In this document: piece by piece, positions 25,467 through 34,676 of the stretch
How the letters are laid out: the number at the start of each line of letters is the position of its first letter
How positions within the stretch are numbered: the first letter of the stretch is position 1
The notes under the pieces: model-generated
The model's input: the letters and a program-made list of their open reading frames with translations, nothing else
The model's database searches: none
Told to the model about the DNA's origin: nothing
NCBI RefSeq assembly: GCF_019428685.1
Contig: NZ_CP080095.1
Coordinates: 4,588,001 to 4,652,000 of the forward strand
Source: Paraburkholderia edwinii
GTDB taxonomy: Bacteria > Pseudomonadota > Gammaproteobacteria > Burkholderiales > Burkholderiaceae
Reading direction: 5' to 3'
DNA length: 64,000 bases
Program-made: the position numbers and the translations under genes

Positions 25467-25503
25467 CCAGCGCTTCAGCGCTACACGCACGCTACAACCG
25501 CCA

Positions 25504-26835
25504 CTACAGCCCCGATTCCGTCACCGCCTGCGCGCGTTCGCCACGACGGCTCATCATCAGCGTCAGCACCGCGGATAGCGTGACGAATGCGGCCACCACG
25601 TAAAGGCCTGCCGCATAGCCGCCTGTCAGCGTCTTGAGCCACCCGATCAGGAACGGACCGACGAAGCCGCCGAGATTGCCGATCGAGTTGATCATCGCGA
25701 TGCCGGCCGCGGCGCCCGCGCCGGACAGGAACGTAGCCGGCATCGCCCACAGCGGCGCCTTCGCTGCGCTGATGCCCACGTTCACGATAATCAGCGCGAG
25801 CACGACCTCGACGACCGTCTGTGACATCCCCGCGAACGCGAGGCCGAGCCCCGCGGCAACGCACGGAATGATCACATGCCACGCCCGCTCGCCCTTGCGG
25901 TCCGAGTGACGCGCCCACAGCACCATGCCGAGCACCGCGAGCACATTCGGAATTGCGTTCAGCATGCCGGTGCCGAAGGCGCTGAAGCCGAACTGCCGGA
26001 TGATCTGCGGCGCCCACAGGCCGAGCGTGTAGAGACCCGCCGACGTGCCGAAGTAGATCAGCGCCATCACGAGTACGCGCGGGTCCGCAAGCGCGCGCAT
26101 GGCGCCCGCGGTGTGGCCCGCATGTCGGCCGCGCTCGCGTTCTTCTTCGCGCAGCGTGCCGACTAGCCACTCGCGCTCATCGGGCGCGAGCCACGGCGCC
26201 TGCGCGGGCTTGTCGATCAGCACCTTCAGCACCGCGAAACCAAGCAGCACGGCCGGCACCGCTTCGATAATGAAAAGCCACTGCCAGTTCGCGAGGCCGC
26301 CCATGGTCGGCAGTTCCATCAACGCGCCGGAAATCGGCGAGCCGAGCGCGCTCGAGAGCGGCGCCGCGGCCATGAATGCCGCGGCTGCCACCGCGCGCTG
26401 CCGTGCGGGAAACCACTGGCTCAGATACAGAATGATGCCGGGAAAGAAGCCCGCTTCGGCGACGCCGAGCAGAAAGCGCAATACGTAGAACGACGTCGGT
26501 CCGGTGACAAACGCGGACGCGGCCGATACGAGCCCCCAGGTGATCATCACCCGCGCGATCCAGATGCGCGCGCCGACCTTGTTCAGGATCAGGTTCGAAG
26601 GCACTTCGCACAGGAAGTAACCGAGAAAGAAGATGCCGCCGCCGAGGCCGAACATCGTCGGCGTGAGACCGATTGCCTTGTTCATCGAAAGCGCGGCGAA
26701 GCCGACGTTCACGCGATCGAGAAAGCTGACGAAATAAAGCAGCATCACGAACGGCAGGATGCGCCACGTGAGCTTGCGCACCACGCGTGCCTGTAGATCG
26801 CGAGCCTCTAACTCGCGTGTTTGCAGATCGGCCAT
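25504..26835 (-). CDS. MFS transporter, anion:cation symporter family (tartrate/dicarboxylate type)
   Basis: This 443-residue twelve-helix transporter of the ACS family, which includes TtuB tartrate and phthalate permeases, has early motifs ILPFVMLLYFVSFLDRVNVGFAAL and GYFLCEVPSNLILNKVGAR. The N-terminal cytosolic segment repeats the pattern LQTRELEARDLQAR. It lies 190 bp downstream of a tartrate dehydrogenase-like gene on the same strand, so the imported substrate is probably tartrate, malate or a related hydroxy acid. GGAGAC precedes the ATG. Confidence 0.85.
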   Translation of the reverse strand: MADLQTRELEARDLQARVVRKLTWRILPFVMLLYFVSFLDRVNVGFAALSMNKAIGLTPTMFGLGGGIFFLGYFLCEVPSNLILNKVGARIWIARVMITWGLVSAASAFVTGPTSFYVLRFLLGVAEAGFFPGIILYLSQWFPARQRAVAAAAFMAAAPLSSALGSPISGALMELPTMGGLANWQWLFIIEAVPAVLLGFAVLKVLIDKPAQAPWLAPDEREWLVGTLREEERERGRHAGHTAGAMRALADPRVLVMALIYFGTSAGLYTLGLWAPQIIRQFGFSAFGTGMLNAIPNVLAVLGMVLWARHSDRKGERAWHVIIPCVAAGLGLAFAGMSQTVVEVVLALIIVNVGISAAKAPLWAMPATFLSGAGAAAGIAMINSIGNLGGFVGPFLIGWLKTLTGGYAAGLYVVAAFVTLSAVLTLMMSRRGERAQAVTESGL

Positions 26836-27024
26836 GCCTTGTCTCCGGTCGGCCGCGCCGTGGCCTCGTTGGGTCCGGCGCGATTGTTTTTGTTTCGGGG
26901 TGGAAGTGCTCCTTCAGATACGGGGATGCCGGCTGCGTTGCATGATCGATTGCAGCCGGCGCTTGTGCTCAATCGCGCGGACAGGCGGGCGCCGTTTTTG
27001 CGGCGCGCCGCTCCCGCGCCGTGC

Positions 27025-28116
27025 TCAGGCTGCGACGGCCGCGCGCGTATTGGCCGCGATGTGTTTGCACACGGCCTCGGTGACCTGCACGGTCGTTGCG
27101 TTGCCGCCGAGGTCGCCCGTATGCAGCGACGGGTTCGCGGTCACGTGCTCGATCGCGTTCATCACGAGCTTCGCGGCATCCGTTTCGCCGAAGTGCTCGA
27201 GCATCATCACGACCGACCAGAACGTGCCGACCGGATTCGCGAGACCCTTGCCCATGATGTCGAACGCCGAGCCGTGAATCGGCTCGAACATCGACGGATA
27301 GCGGCGCTCCGGATCGAGGTTCGCGGTCGGCGCAATGCCGAGGCTGCCGGCGAGCGCGGCGGCGAGGTCGCTCAGAATGTCCGCATGCAGATTCGTCGCG
27401 ACGATCGTGTCGAGCGACGCGGGACGGTTCACCATGCGCGCGGTCGCCGCGTCGACGAGTTCCTTGTCCCACTTCACATCGGGGAATTCGCGCGAGACCT
27501 GCACGGCGATCTCGTCCCACATCACCATCGCATGACGCTGCGCGTTGCTCTTCGTGATCACCGTCAGGAGCTTGCGCGGGCGCGATTGCGCGAGCCGGAA
27601 CGCGAAACGCAGCACGCGTTCGACACCGGCGCGCGTCATCATCGATACATCCGTTGCGACTTCGATCGGATGACCCTGGTGCGCACGGCCGCCGATGCCC
27701 GCGTACTCGCCCTCGGAGTTTTCACGCACGATCACCCAATCGAGATCGGCCGGCTTGCAGCGCTTGAGCGGCGCGTCGATGCCGGGCAGGATGCGCGTCG
27801 GTCGCACGTTCGCGTATTGATCGAAGCCTTGGCAGATTTTCAGACGCAGGCCCCATAGCGTGATGTGATCGGGAATATGCGGGTCGCCGGCCGAGCCGAA
27901 CAGAATGGCGTCCTTGTTGCGCAGCGCGTCGAGGCCGTCGGCCGGCATCATCACGCCGTGCTGACGGTAATAGTCGCCGCCCCAGTCGAAGTCTTCGAAC
28001 TCGAAGCGGAATTTGTCGCTGCGTGCAGCCAGCACTTCGAGAACCTGCTGACCGGCGGGTACCACTTCCTTGCCAATGCCGTCGCCGGGAATCGTCGCAA
28101 TGCGATAGGTCTTCAT
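27025..28116 (-). CDS. Tartrate / D-malate dehydrogenase-type decarboxylating dehydrogenase
   Basis: This 363-residue isocitrate/isopropylmalate dehydrogenase-family protein has IPGDGIGKEVVPAG, the substrate-loop VRENSEGEYAGIGG, KSNAQRHAMVMWDE and GSAFDIMGKGLANP. The motif set matches tartrate dehydrogenase/D-malate dehydrogenase (TtuC/DmlA): NAD+- and Mn2+-dependent oxidation of the hydroxy acid. Start ATG 28116 gives MKTYRIATIPGDG; the longer upstream frame is not conserved. A LysR gene is divergent at 28296 and an ACS-type transporter follows, together a three-gene uptake and oxidation unit. Confidence 0.85.
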   Translation of the reverse strand: MKTYRIATIPGDGIGKEVVPAGQQVLEVLAARSDKFRFEFEDFDWGGDYYRQHGVMMPADGLDALRNKDAILFGSAGDPHIPDHITLWGLRLKICQGFDQYANVRPTRILPGIDAPLKRCKPADLDWVIVRENSEGEYAGIGGRAHQGHPIEVATDVSMMTRAGVERVLRFAFRLAQSRPRKLLTVITKSNAQRHAMVMWDEIAVQVSREFPDVKWDKELVDAATARMVNRPASLDTIVATNLHADILSDLAAALAGSLGIAPTANLDPERRYPSMFEPIHGSAFDIMGKGLANPVGTFWSVVMMLEHFGETDAAKLVMNAIEHVTANPSLHTGDLGGNATTVQVTEAVCKHIAANTRAAVAA

Positions 28117-28266
28117 GCTGAGGTGGCTCCTGAGAAATGTTCGGTGAAAGGCGCGCACGCTTCGCGTGGGCTGCGCTGGTGAAGGCCTGGTAGAGGCCCA
28201 GTGAAGGGATGAGTCGATAGTAAGAAATCGACGTGCGGTGCACGCGCTGCTAGACTTAAACCACCT

Positions 28267-28281
28267 TTAACTGCAGGTTAA
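28267..28281 (+). promoter_or_regulatory. LysR-type operator dyad between ttuC-like and lysR genes
   Basis: TTAAC-TGCAG-GTTAA at 28267-28281 is a perfect dyad containing the T-N11-A pattern of LysR boxes. It lies 14 bp before the lysR start and within the 180-bp divergent region, with a related half-site (CTTAAA) at 28255-28260. It is probably the autoregulatory site of the adjacent LysR. The sequence is seen; the role is inferred. Confidence 0.55.
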
Positions 28282-28295
28282 GAATAGGCGGCGAA

Positions 28296-29204
28296 ATGGG
28301 CGCTTCGGTGCAACCGGAAGACCTCGCGTTTTTCTCCGTGCTTGCGGGGCGCGGCAGCCTGACCGCGACCGCGCGCGAACTCGGCATTACCACGGCGGCG
28401 GTCAGCAAGCACCTCGCGCAGATGGAATCGCGCGCGGGTGTCGCGCTCGTCAATCGCACAACGCGCCGCATGAGTCTCACCGCGGAAGGCGAGATCTATC
28501 TGACGCACGCGCGGCGCATTCTCGGCGAGATGGATGAACTCGCGCAGGTGCTCGGCGGCGCACGTGCTGCGCCGAAGGGCTTGTTGCGCGTGAATGCGAC
28601 GCTCGGCTTCGGACGCAGCCACGTGGCGCCGGTCATTTCACGTTTCGTGCAGCGCTATCCGGAAGTCGACGTGCAGTTACAGCTATCGGTCGACCCGCCG
28701 CCGATCAGCAGCGACACCTACGACGTCTGCATCCGCTTCGGCGAGCCGCCCGATGCGCGCGTGATCGCCCGACGCATCGCGCCGAACCGTCGCCTGTTAT
28801 GCGCGGCGCCCGCGTATTTCAAGCATCACAAGATGCCGAAGACGCCTGCCGATCTCGCGCAGCACAACTGCATCGGTATCCGTCAGGGCGACGATGGTTA
28901 TGGCATCTGGCGTTTGACGAGCGGACGCGCCGCGGCACAGAAAACCGCGACCGTGCGCGTGCGCGGCAACCTCACGACCAACGACGGTGAGATCGCGGTG
29001 AAGTGGGCGCTCGAAGGCCACGGCATTCTGATGCGCGCGGAGTGGGATATCGTCGACTATCTGGAAAGCGGCGCGCTCGTGCCGGTGCTGCCTGAATACC
29101 GAACGCCCGATGCCGATATCTTCGCGGTGTATTCGCCGCTGCATCAGATGTCCGCGCGCGTACGTGTGTTTATCGAGTTTTTGACGGCGGAATTGGGCGA
29201 GTGA
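28296..29204 (+). CDS. LysR-family regulator of the tartrate/malate unit
   Basis: This 302-residue LysR protein has an N-terminal HTH (LTATARELGITTAAVSKHLAQMESRAGVAL) and an effector domain with GLLRVNATLGFGRSHVAPVISRF, the pattern of the DmlR/TtuA-like branch. It is divergent from the dehydrogenase gene and about 180 bp away, the usual arrangement for an activator that responds to the pathway substrate. ATG 28296 lies immediately after the dyad described at 28267-28281. Confidence 0.88.
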   Translation: MGASVQPEDLAFFSVLAGRGSLTATARELGITTAAVSKHLAQMESRAGVALVNRTTRRMSLTAEGEIYLTHARRILGEMDELAQVLGGARAAPKGLLRVNATLGFGRSHVAPVISRFVQRYPEVDVQLQLSVDPPPISSDTYDVCIRFGEPPDARVIARRIAPNRRLLCAAPAYFKHHKMPKTPADLAQHNCIGIRQGDDGYGIWRLTSGRAAAQKTATVRVRGNLTTNDGEIAVKWALEGHGILMRAEWDIVDYLESGALVPVLPEYRTPDADIFAVYSPLHQMSARVRVFIEFLTAELGE

Positions 29205-29361
29205 ATGCGGTGCGCAGGTATTGCTGCTCGCGAATCGTGACGGCGTCGCATGCGAACGTCGCGCACGCGTGTTGCGCGTGTGTTGCGCGCGTAAACGGGC
29301 GCGTGGTGAGTAGCATGTAACCAGCGCATTTACGCATTGCCCCGCGCATCACGCTTCAGTA

Positions 29362-30183
29362 TCACGCTTCGATCCGCCCGCGCGTCACGCCAAGCAACCC
29401 AGCCATCGCATCGCGCGCACGCAGCATATCGCGATCGCGGATCGCTTCGAACACGGCCGTATGTTCGGCAAGCGACGCGTTAAACACATCGGCGCGCTTC
29501 GCGTTGAGCCGTAGCTGCGCTTCAAGCGTGCGCTCGATCAGCGTGCCGAGCGGAATCAGCAACTCGTTGCCGCAGGCCGCCAGCACGCTCAGATGAAACT
29601 CGAGGTCCGCACGCACCCATTCGTCGACGTTGCGCGCCGCGACCATCGCCGCGTGCGCGGCATCGAGCGCCGCAAACGACGCCTCGCTGCGCGACGCAGC
29701 CGCGAGCCCCGCTGCGTACGGTTCGATCATCTCGCGCATTTCCTGCAGCTTCAGCGCGAAGTCCACCGGTGGCGCGACGCGCGAGTACCAGTCGAGCACG
29801 TCGACGTCGAGCAGGTTCCACGCATCCTTTTGCCGCACGCGCGTGCCGACACGCGGCCGCGATTCGACGAGTCCCTTCGACGTCAGCGTGCGCAGCGCTT
29901 CGCGCAGCACGGTGCGGCTGACGCCGAACGCCTCCATTAATTCGGCCTCGCGCGGCAGGATCGATTCGGGCGGATAGTCGCCGCGCAGGATGGCCGTCGC
30001 AAGCTGATGTGCGACGCGGCCGTGCAGGTCTCGCTGAATGATTTCTCTCCATGTGGGCGGTCGCGGGCGGGACGCGAGCTCAAGTAAGCTCCCCCGGTAA
30101 GCGTCCCAAATAATACTATTAATAGTATTTAAACGCGATTCTGTTGTAGCATGTGGCTCCCCAGCCCTTCGGCCTCGATTCAC
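29362..30183 (-). CDS. GntR-family regulator, FadR/FCD type
   Basis: This 273-residue protein has a winged HTH (about residues 54-120: [31 protein letters not shown]) and an all-helical FCD effector domain ([30 protein letters not shown]). It is divergent from D-galactonate dehydratase and probably represses it in the absence of a sugar acid. The only in-frame standard start is GTG 30183, which would put an 18-bp palindrome (30112-30129) inside codons 19-24 and add a roughly 50-residue non-conserved leader. The true start may therefore be a rare codon downstream. Confidence 0.82.
   Translation of the reverse strand: MNRGRRAGEPHATTESRLNTINSIIWDAYRGSLLELASRPRPPTWREIIQRDLHGRVAHQLATAILRGDYPPESILPREAELMEAFGVSRTVLREALRTLTSKGLVESRPRVGTRVRQKDAWNLLDVDVLDWYSRVAPPVDFALKLQEMREMIEPYAAGLAAASRSEASFAALDAAHAAMVAARNVDEWVRADLEFHLSVLAACGNELLIPLGTLIERTLEAQLRLNAKRADVFNASLAEHTAVFEAIRDRDMLRARDAMAGLLGVTRGRIEA
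30112..30129. promoter_or_regulatory. Perfect 18-bp palindrome, probable GntR operator
   Basis: AATACTATT-AATAGTATT (30112-30129) is a perfect AT-rich palindrome in an otherwise GC-rich region. It lies 87 bp before the dgoD start and just upstream of where the GntR domain begins. The symmetry and position suit the operator of the adjacent FCD-type GntR regulator, controlling both divergent genes. Confidence 0.7.
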
Positions 30184-30215
30184 GCCTGATTCAAGCGACT
30201 TACAGGAGACGCGTC

Positions 30216-31364
30216 ATGAAAATCACCCGCATCGAAACCTTCATCGTCCCGCCACGCTGGTGCTTCGTGAAGATCGAAACCGACGAAGGCATCGTCGGCT
30301 GGGGTGAGCCGGTTGTCGAAGGGCGCGCGCATACGGTCGCCACGGCCGTCGACGAGCTGTCCGACTATCTGATCGGCAAAGACCCGCGCCTGATTGAAGA
30401 CCACTGGCAGGTCATGTATCGCGCGGGCTTCTACCGCGGCGGCCCGATCACGATGAGCGCGATCGCCGGCGTCGACCAGGCGCTGTGGGACATCAAGGGC
30501 AAGTTCCACGGCGTGCCTGTGCATACGCTGCTCGGCGGTCAGGTGCGCGACAAGATCAAGGTGTATTCGTGGATCGGCGGCGACCGGCCGAGCGACGTTG
30601 CGAACAACGCGCGCGCGGTCGTCGAGCGCGGCTTCAAGGCCGTCAAGATGAACGGCTCCGAAGAGCTGCAGATCATCGACACCTTCGACAAGGTTCAAGG
30701 CGTGATCGACAACGTACGCGCGGTGCGCGAGGCCGTGGGCCCGAACGTCGGCATCGGCGTGGACTTCCACGGCCGCGTGCATAAGCCGATGGCGAAGGTG
30801 CTTGCAAAAGAACTCGATCCGTTCAAGCTGCTGTTTATCGAAGAGCCGGTGCTGTCCGAAAACGTCGAAGCGCTGCGCGATATCGTCAACCAGACGAGCA
30901 CGCCGATCGCGCTCGGCGAGCGTCTCTACTCGCGCTGGGACTTCAAGCACATCCTCGCAGGCGGCTACGTCGACATCATCCAGCCGGATGCGTCGCACGC
31001 GGGCGGTATCACCGAATGCCGCAAGATCGCTTCGATGGCCGAAGCCTATGACGTCGCGCTCGCGCTGCACTGCCCGCTCGGCCCGATCGCGCTTGCCACG
31101 TGCCTGCAGATCGATGCGGTCAGCTACAACGCGTTTATCCAGGAGCAGAGCCTTGGCATTCACTACAACCAGGGCAACGACCTGCTCGATTACATCAAGA
31201 ACCCCGAGGTCTTCAAGTACGAAGGCGGCTATGTGTCGATTCCGCAAGGCCCGGGCCTCGGCATCGAAGTGAACGAAGAGAAGGTGCGCGAGATGGCGAA
31301 GGTCGGCCACCGCTGGCGCAACCCGGTGTGGCGCCACACAGACGGCAGCGTCGCCGAGTGGTAA
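30216..31364 (+). CDS. dgoD: D-galactonate dehydratase
   Basis: This 382-residue enolase-superfamily protein is the same length as E. coli DgoD. Residues align with the known sites: D183 and H185 (DFHGR), metal ligands D183, E209 and E235, catalytic H285 (LHCPLGP), and E310. The reaction is dehydration of D-galactonate to 2-keto-3-deoxygalactonate in the De Ley-Doudoroff route. ATG 30216 follows ACAGGAGAC. No kinase or aldolase gene follows, so the rest of the pathway must be elsewhere. A terminator lies at 31394-31428. Confidence 0.92.
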   Translation: MKITRIETFIVPPRWCFVKIETDEGIVGWGEPVVEGRAHTVATAVDELSDYLIGKDPRLIEDHWQVMYRAGFYRGGPITMSAIAGVDQALWDIKGKFHGVPVHTLLGGQVRDKIKVYSWIGGDRPSDVANNARAVVERGFKAVKMNGSEELQIIDTFDKVQGVIDNVRAVREAVGPNVGIGVDFHGRVHKPMAKVLAKELDPFKLLFIEEPVLSENVEALRDIVNQTSTPIALGERLYSRWDFKHILAGGYVDIIQPDASHAGGITECRKIASMAEAYDVALALHCPLGPIALATCLQIDAVSYNAFIQEQSLGIHYNQGNDLLDYIKNPEVFKYEGGYVSIPQGPGLGIEVNEEKVREMAKVGHRWRNPVWRHTDGSVAEW

Positions 31365-31393
31365 GCACGAGAGACCCAGTGCAGTGATCGAAG

Positions 31394-31428
31394 CGCCGCC
31401 GGTGGAGTGAATCGACCGGCGGCGTTTT
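31394..31428 (+). terminator. Rho-independent terminator after dgoD
   Basis: CGCCGCCGGT (31394-31403) pairs with ACCGGCGGCG (31415-31424) across an 11-base loop and is followed by TTTT, 30 bp after the dgoD stop. Confidence 0.85.
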
Positions 31429-31655
31429 CATTCGTGCAACGCGACGCGCGCGCTTTTTCGCGCGATGTTTCGCGGACGTTACGTTTCTGGCGCGCCGGCC
31501 GTCACACGCGGCGTAACGCGTGCGTCCGAGCAACGGTCATGCTTTACCGATGCCTTGCCGCACAATGCTTTGCGGCACGCTCGCGAGACGCGCGAGCATT
31601 CTGGCTTAGCTTTTGCTGAATGGTCTGCAAGACGACTTTTCAGCGATCGTGAGCC

Positions 31656-31958
31656 ATGACCGAATTCCTTCCCGACTATCTGATTCGCCAGCAGGCGGCC
31701 GTCGGCGCGCTCGTTCTGTTCGGCGTGCTGCGCGTGATTTTCGCGGCTGTTGCGTATGAGCGCGGCTGGCGCATATCAATTGTGGAACGTTGCTTCGTGG
31801 GCGCTGCGGTTCTGTATTGCATCCCGCAGCTATTCGATCTGCTCCTGCACGTGTATAACGCTTCTGCCGCGTCCGCCGAACTCGAAGGCAAGGCCGCCGG
31901 CTGCGCCATCGCGCTTTTTTGCGCACCGATTCTCGGTCATCGGCTCGGCTTCGAATAG
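31656..31958 (+). CDS. Small putative membrane protein, unknown function
   Basis: This 100-residue frame has hydrophobic segments at about residues 13-34 (AAVGALVLFGVLRVIFAAVAY), 45-66 (CFVGAAVLYCIPQLFDLLLHV) and 79-93 (AAGCAIALFCAPIL), consistent with two or three membrane helices. The ribosome site before ATG 31656 is weak (GTGAG). Codon use is compatible with coding. I recognise no family. It is followed by four 13-bp tandem repeats and a DUF2158-type gene. Confidence 0.5.
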   Translation: MTEFLPDYLIRQQAAVGALVLFGVLRVIFAAVAYERGWRISIVERCFVGAAVLYCIPQLFDLLLHVYNASAASAELEGKAAGCAIALFCAPILGHRLGFE

Positions 31959-31972
31959 GTTTTTGCGCGCCG

Positions 31973-32024
31973 CGGTTACGTGCCACGGTTACGTGCCACG
32001 GTTGCGTGCCGCGGTTACGTGCAG
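31973..32024 (+). repeat. Four 13-bp tandem repeats
   Basis: The unit CGGTTACGTGCCA occurs at 31973-31985 and 31986-31998, then as CGGTTGCGTGCCG (31999-32011) and CGGTTACGTGCAG (32012-32024). It lies between the small membrane-protein gene and the DUF2158-type gene. The period is not a multiple of three, so it is not coding. A shorter repeat, GCAGGTGCAACA, flanks the following 60 bp. Confidence 0.9.
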
Positions 32025-32131
32025 CAGTCGCTTGCAGCCGCAGGTGCAACAGCAGGAGTACCAACAAGGGTAACAACGGGCAGGTGCAACAACAGCAACG
32101 ACGTCACACGAAAGAACAACAAGGAGATATC

Positions 32132-32329
32132 GTGCCGCACACTACGCCGTATCAAACCGGGGATGTCTTTACGCTGAAGTCGGGTGGCCGCCCGATGACG
32201 GCCACCTGGGTCGGCCCGGTCGCGTTCGCGCCGGGCATCTGGCTCATCTGCGAATGGTTCGACGCTTCGGGCAAGCCGCAGCAAGGGATGTTCGACGCCG
32301 CGACGCTCGAACCCGTGGCTCACGCGTGA
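32132..32329 (+). CDS. DUF2158/YodC-type small protein
   Basis: This 65-residue protein uses a GTG start at 32132 directly after a strong AAGGAGATAT site. The sequence matches the YodC-like pattern: F-x-LKSGGRPMTATW near the start and a C-W/E-WF core (LICEWFDASGKPQQGMF). These small beta-rich proteins are widespread and of unknown function. It is missed if only ATG starts are considered. Confidence 0.78.
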   Translation: MPHTTPYQTGDVFTLKSGGRPMTATWVGPVAFAPGIWLICEWFDASGKPQQGMFDAATLEPVAHA

Positions 32330-32376
32330 AACACATCTGGCGCGGCTGATTCGCTACTGATGCGAACGCCCACGGC

Positions 32377-33300
32377 CTAGCCCAGCGAGATAAACCCCGG
32401 CACGCTATCGGCAAGCGCTGCCGCCGCCGCGAAAACGCCGATTATCAGTAGCGCTTCGAGATGAAGCAGATTCGCAAACGTGTGCGCGTCCATTGTCGAC
32501 GCCGTGCGACGCAGTCTCGGCAACGCGGAAAAACGGTTCAACCCGCCCAGCACCAATGCGAGCGCAACCAGCGCGAGCTTCAACGTCAACACATGGCCCC
32601 ACGTGGTGTGCTCGATCGCGGCGAAGGTTCCGCCCGAGCCGCGCACCGCGTTGAAGATGCCCGTTAGCAGCACGAACACAACCGCCGCGAACGACATGTT
32701 CGACACCTGCGTCGCCGTGCGAATCAGCACGCCGCGCGCCACCGATGCGCCGAGCGCCGGCAACACCGCCAGCCCCGCCGCGAGGACAAGACCGCCCCAC
32801 ACGGTCCCGGCCAGCACATGCAGCGTCTGCAAGCCGACCGCCGGCGAGAGGGTCCCCGCATCGGCCGCGTGACCGAGCGACGCCTTGCCCGCCGCGACCG
32901 CGATCACCGCGAGCCACAGCAGCGCGTTGCGCAATGCGCCGGCGTGGCTCGCCAGCGACGTCAGCAGCAACAGTACCGCGCCGCCGAACGCGACCGCCCA
33001 CGCATAGCCCGCATGCGTCTGCGCGAGCACGGTCGGCACGACGCCGAGCGCCGCCGGCAGACTCACGCCGCCCATCGATGCTGACGCGTACAGCAGCCAG
33101 CCGAGATCGGCGAGCACGAGCACGATCGCCGCGGTCTGCATCGACCGTTGCGCACGCAACCACGCGGGCCGCGCGGGCGCGACCTTGGCCTGCGCATCTT
33201 TAGCGAGCCACGCGGCAAGCAGCGCCGCGCCGACCGCAAAGGCAAACGCCACGTTCATCAGCGCGGCGAGGGCGACCTGCCCGATCCAGAGTCCGCTCAT
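32377..33300 (-). CDS. CopD-family copper resistance membrane protein
   Basis: This 307-residue protein has about eight membrane helices and the CopD domain pattern in its C-terminal half (LQTLHVLAGTVWGGLVLAAGLAVLP, SFAAVVFVLLTGIFNAVRG, TTWGHVLTLKLALVALALVLGGLNRF). CopD proteins import or handle copper in the inner membrane, usually with CopC. No copC lies in the window, so it works alone or with a distant partner. ATG 33300 is preferred over 33306; neither has a good ribosome site. Confidence 0.8.
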   Translation of the reverse strand: MSGLWIGQVALAALMNVAFAFAVGAALLAAWLAKDAQAKVAPARPAWLRAQRSMQTAAIVLVLADLGWLLYASASMGGVSLPAALGVVPTVLAQTHAGYAWAVAFGGAVLLLLTSLASHAGALRNALLWLAVIAVAAGKASLGHAADAGTLSPAVGLQTLHVLAGTVWGGLVLAAGLAVLPALGASVARGVLIRTATQVSNMSFAAVVFVLLTGIFNAVRGSGGTFAAIEHTTWGHVLTLKLALVALALVLGGLNRFSALPRLRRTASTMDAHTFANLLHLEALLIIGVFAAAAALADSVPGFISLG

Positions 33301-33935
33301 GGTCATACGAGGCCGCTTGAGTTGCCAACTGCGGTGCCAACTGAGTTGCGCAGTGAGGCGCAAACTACGGTGCGAACTGAGCTACGGGTCGAGACGGTCA
33401 GCGCGACGGTATCGCAGGCGACAGCGGCGCGCGGGTCAAACAGGCATGCGACGGCGAATGGCTTCATCAAAGGCGGATTGAAAGGATCGAGGCTTGGGGT
33501 GGGCGGGTTGAGTACATCGAGGCAAATCGGGCCGCGCTCCGAGCCTGGCGCATGACGGGCGTAGCGAGATCGCGGCGGAAACGTGCCATCTTAAAGGAAG
33601 CCTTGCCTGCTGCCGAGGCCTTGACACGCGGCATTGCGCGGTTCGCCGACACGGCACGCGTATTTGATGGACACTTCGGGGACTCGTAACGGGACTCGTA
33701 AGCGCGACACAGGCGTGCGAACCATCGTCCATGAGCGTTGCGTCAAACTGTCGCATAGCACCATCGCACGTGAACTTCAGCCTATGTGGCAAATAGTCAC
33801 CATCAATCATCGATGATAGAATGCTGCGTCGCCGCAGCGCCCGCTGCCGCCAGAGGTAGTTCAGTTGTCTGTGAGTTGTCTTTATACCGAGCCAGCTCGA
33901 AGCTCGGTCAGGTCCCCGATTTCATGGAGTTACGC
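33301..33935. other. Non-coding region between copD and cytochrome genes
   Basis: This is about 635 bp without a supported gene; frames on both strands lack any family pattern. Features seen are imperfect repeats around CGGTGCCAACTGAG/CGGTGCGAACTGAG (33331-33386), a direct repeat GGGACTCGTAA (33679-33689, 33691-33701), and a 12-bp palindrome ATCATCGATGAT (33806-33817) overlapping a -10-like TAGAAT (33817-33822) that may serve the cytochrome operon. Confidence 0.4.
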
Positions 33936-34655
33936 GTGTCTTCAAGACGCATTTTCCGCCCGCTGCTCGCGCTTCTGTTGATTGGCAGTGCAGGCGTCTA
34001 TAGCGCTGCGAAAGCGCAGACTCAGCCCAAAGCCCCCGATACGATGGAAGCGCGCGTGCAGGGCTGCACGGCATGTCACGGCACGCATGGCCAGGGCACC
34101 GACAACGATTACTTCCCGCGCCTCGCGGGCAAACCGGCGGACTACCTGTACAACCAGCTGAAGAACTTCCGCGAAGGGCGCCGCAAGTACCCGCCGATGA
34201 ACTACCTCGTCACGTACCTCTCCGACGACTACCTGCATCAGATCGCCACGTACTTCTCGCAGCAACGCCCGCCGTATCCGCCGCCCAACAAGCCGAACGT
34301 CTCCGACGCAACGCTCGCGCGCGGTCGCCAGATCGTGCTGAACGGCGACCCGGGCAAGCAGATCCCGGCCTGCGCGGCCTGCCACGGCAAGGCGCTCACC
34401 GGCATGGAACCGGCCATCCCCGGTCTCGTCGGTCTGCACTCGGACTACATCAGCGCGCAGCTCGGCGCCTGGCGTTCGGGCACGCGTCACGCGATCGAGC
34501 CTGACTGCATGCACACCATCGCCACGCGTCTTACCGACGACGACGTGAACGCCGTCGCCTCCTGGCTCGCCACGCAGCAGGCCCCGCAAAACCCTGTGCC
34601 GGCTCCGGCCAACTCGTTGAAGACTCCGCTTGCCTGCGGCAGCGAACCGCAATAA
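33936..34655 (+). CDS. Diheme c-type cytochrome (c4-like)
   Basis: This 239-residue exported protein has a signal peptide (RRIFRPLLALLLIGSAGVYSAAKAQ) and two heme sites, CTACH (C44-H48) and CAACH (C146-H150), one in each half, as in cytochrome c4. I favour GTG 33936, six bases after GGAG; ATG 33924 is an in-frame alternative that overlaps that site. It acts in the periplasm as an electron carrier. The triheme cytochrome gene follows after 21 bp, so the two form an operon. Confidence 0.85.
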   Translation: MSSRRIFRPLLALLLIGSAGVYSAAKAQTQPKAPDTMEARVQGCTACHGTHGQGTDNDYFPRLAGKPADYLYNQLKNFREGRRKYPPMNYLVTYLSDDYLHQIATYFSQQRPPYPPPNKPNVSDATLARGRQIVLNGDPGKQIPACAACHGKALTGMEPAIPGLVGLHSDYISAQLGAWRSGTRHAIEPDCMHTIATRLTDDDVNAVASWLATQQAPQNPVPAPANSLKTPLACGSEPQ

Positions 34656-34676
34656 GGCACCGGGAGAGACCATCAA

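Noticed and set aside
29522..30052. Alternative ATG (30052) for the GntR gene
   Set aside because: It is out of frame with the HTH and FCD domains; only GTG 30183 is in frame.
33436..33810. 124-residue minus-strand frame between copD and the cytochrome genes
   Set aside because: No start signal, no family resemblance and poor codon pattern; treated as non-coding.
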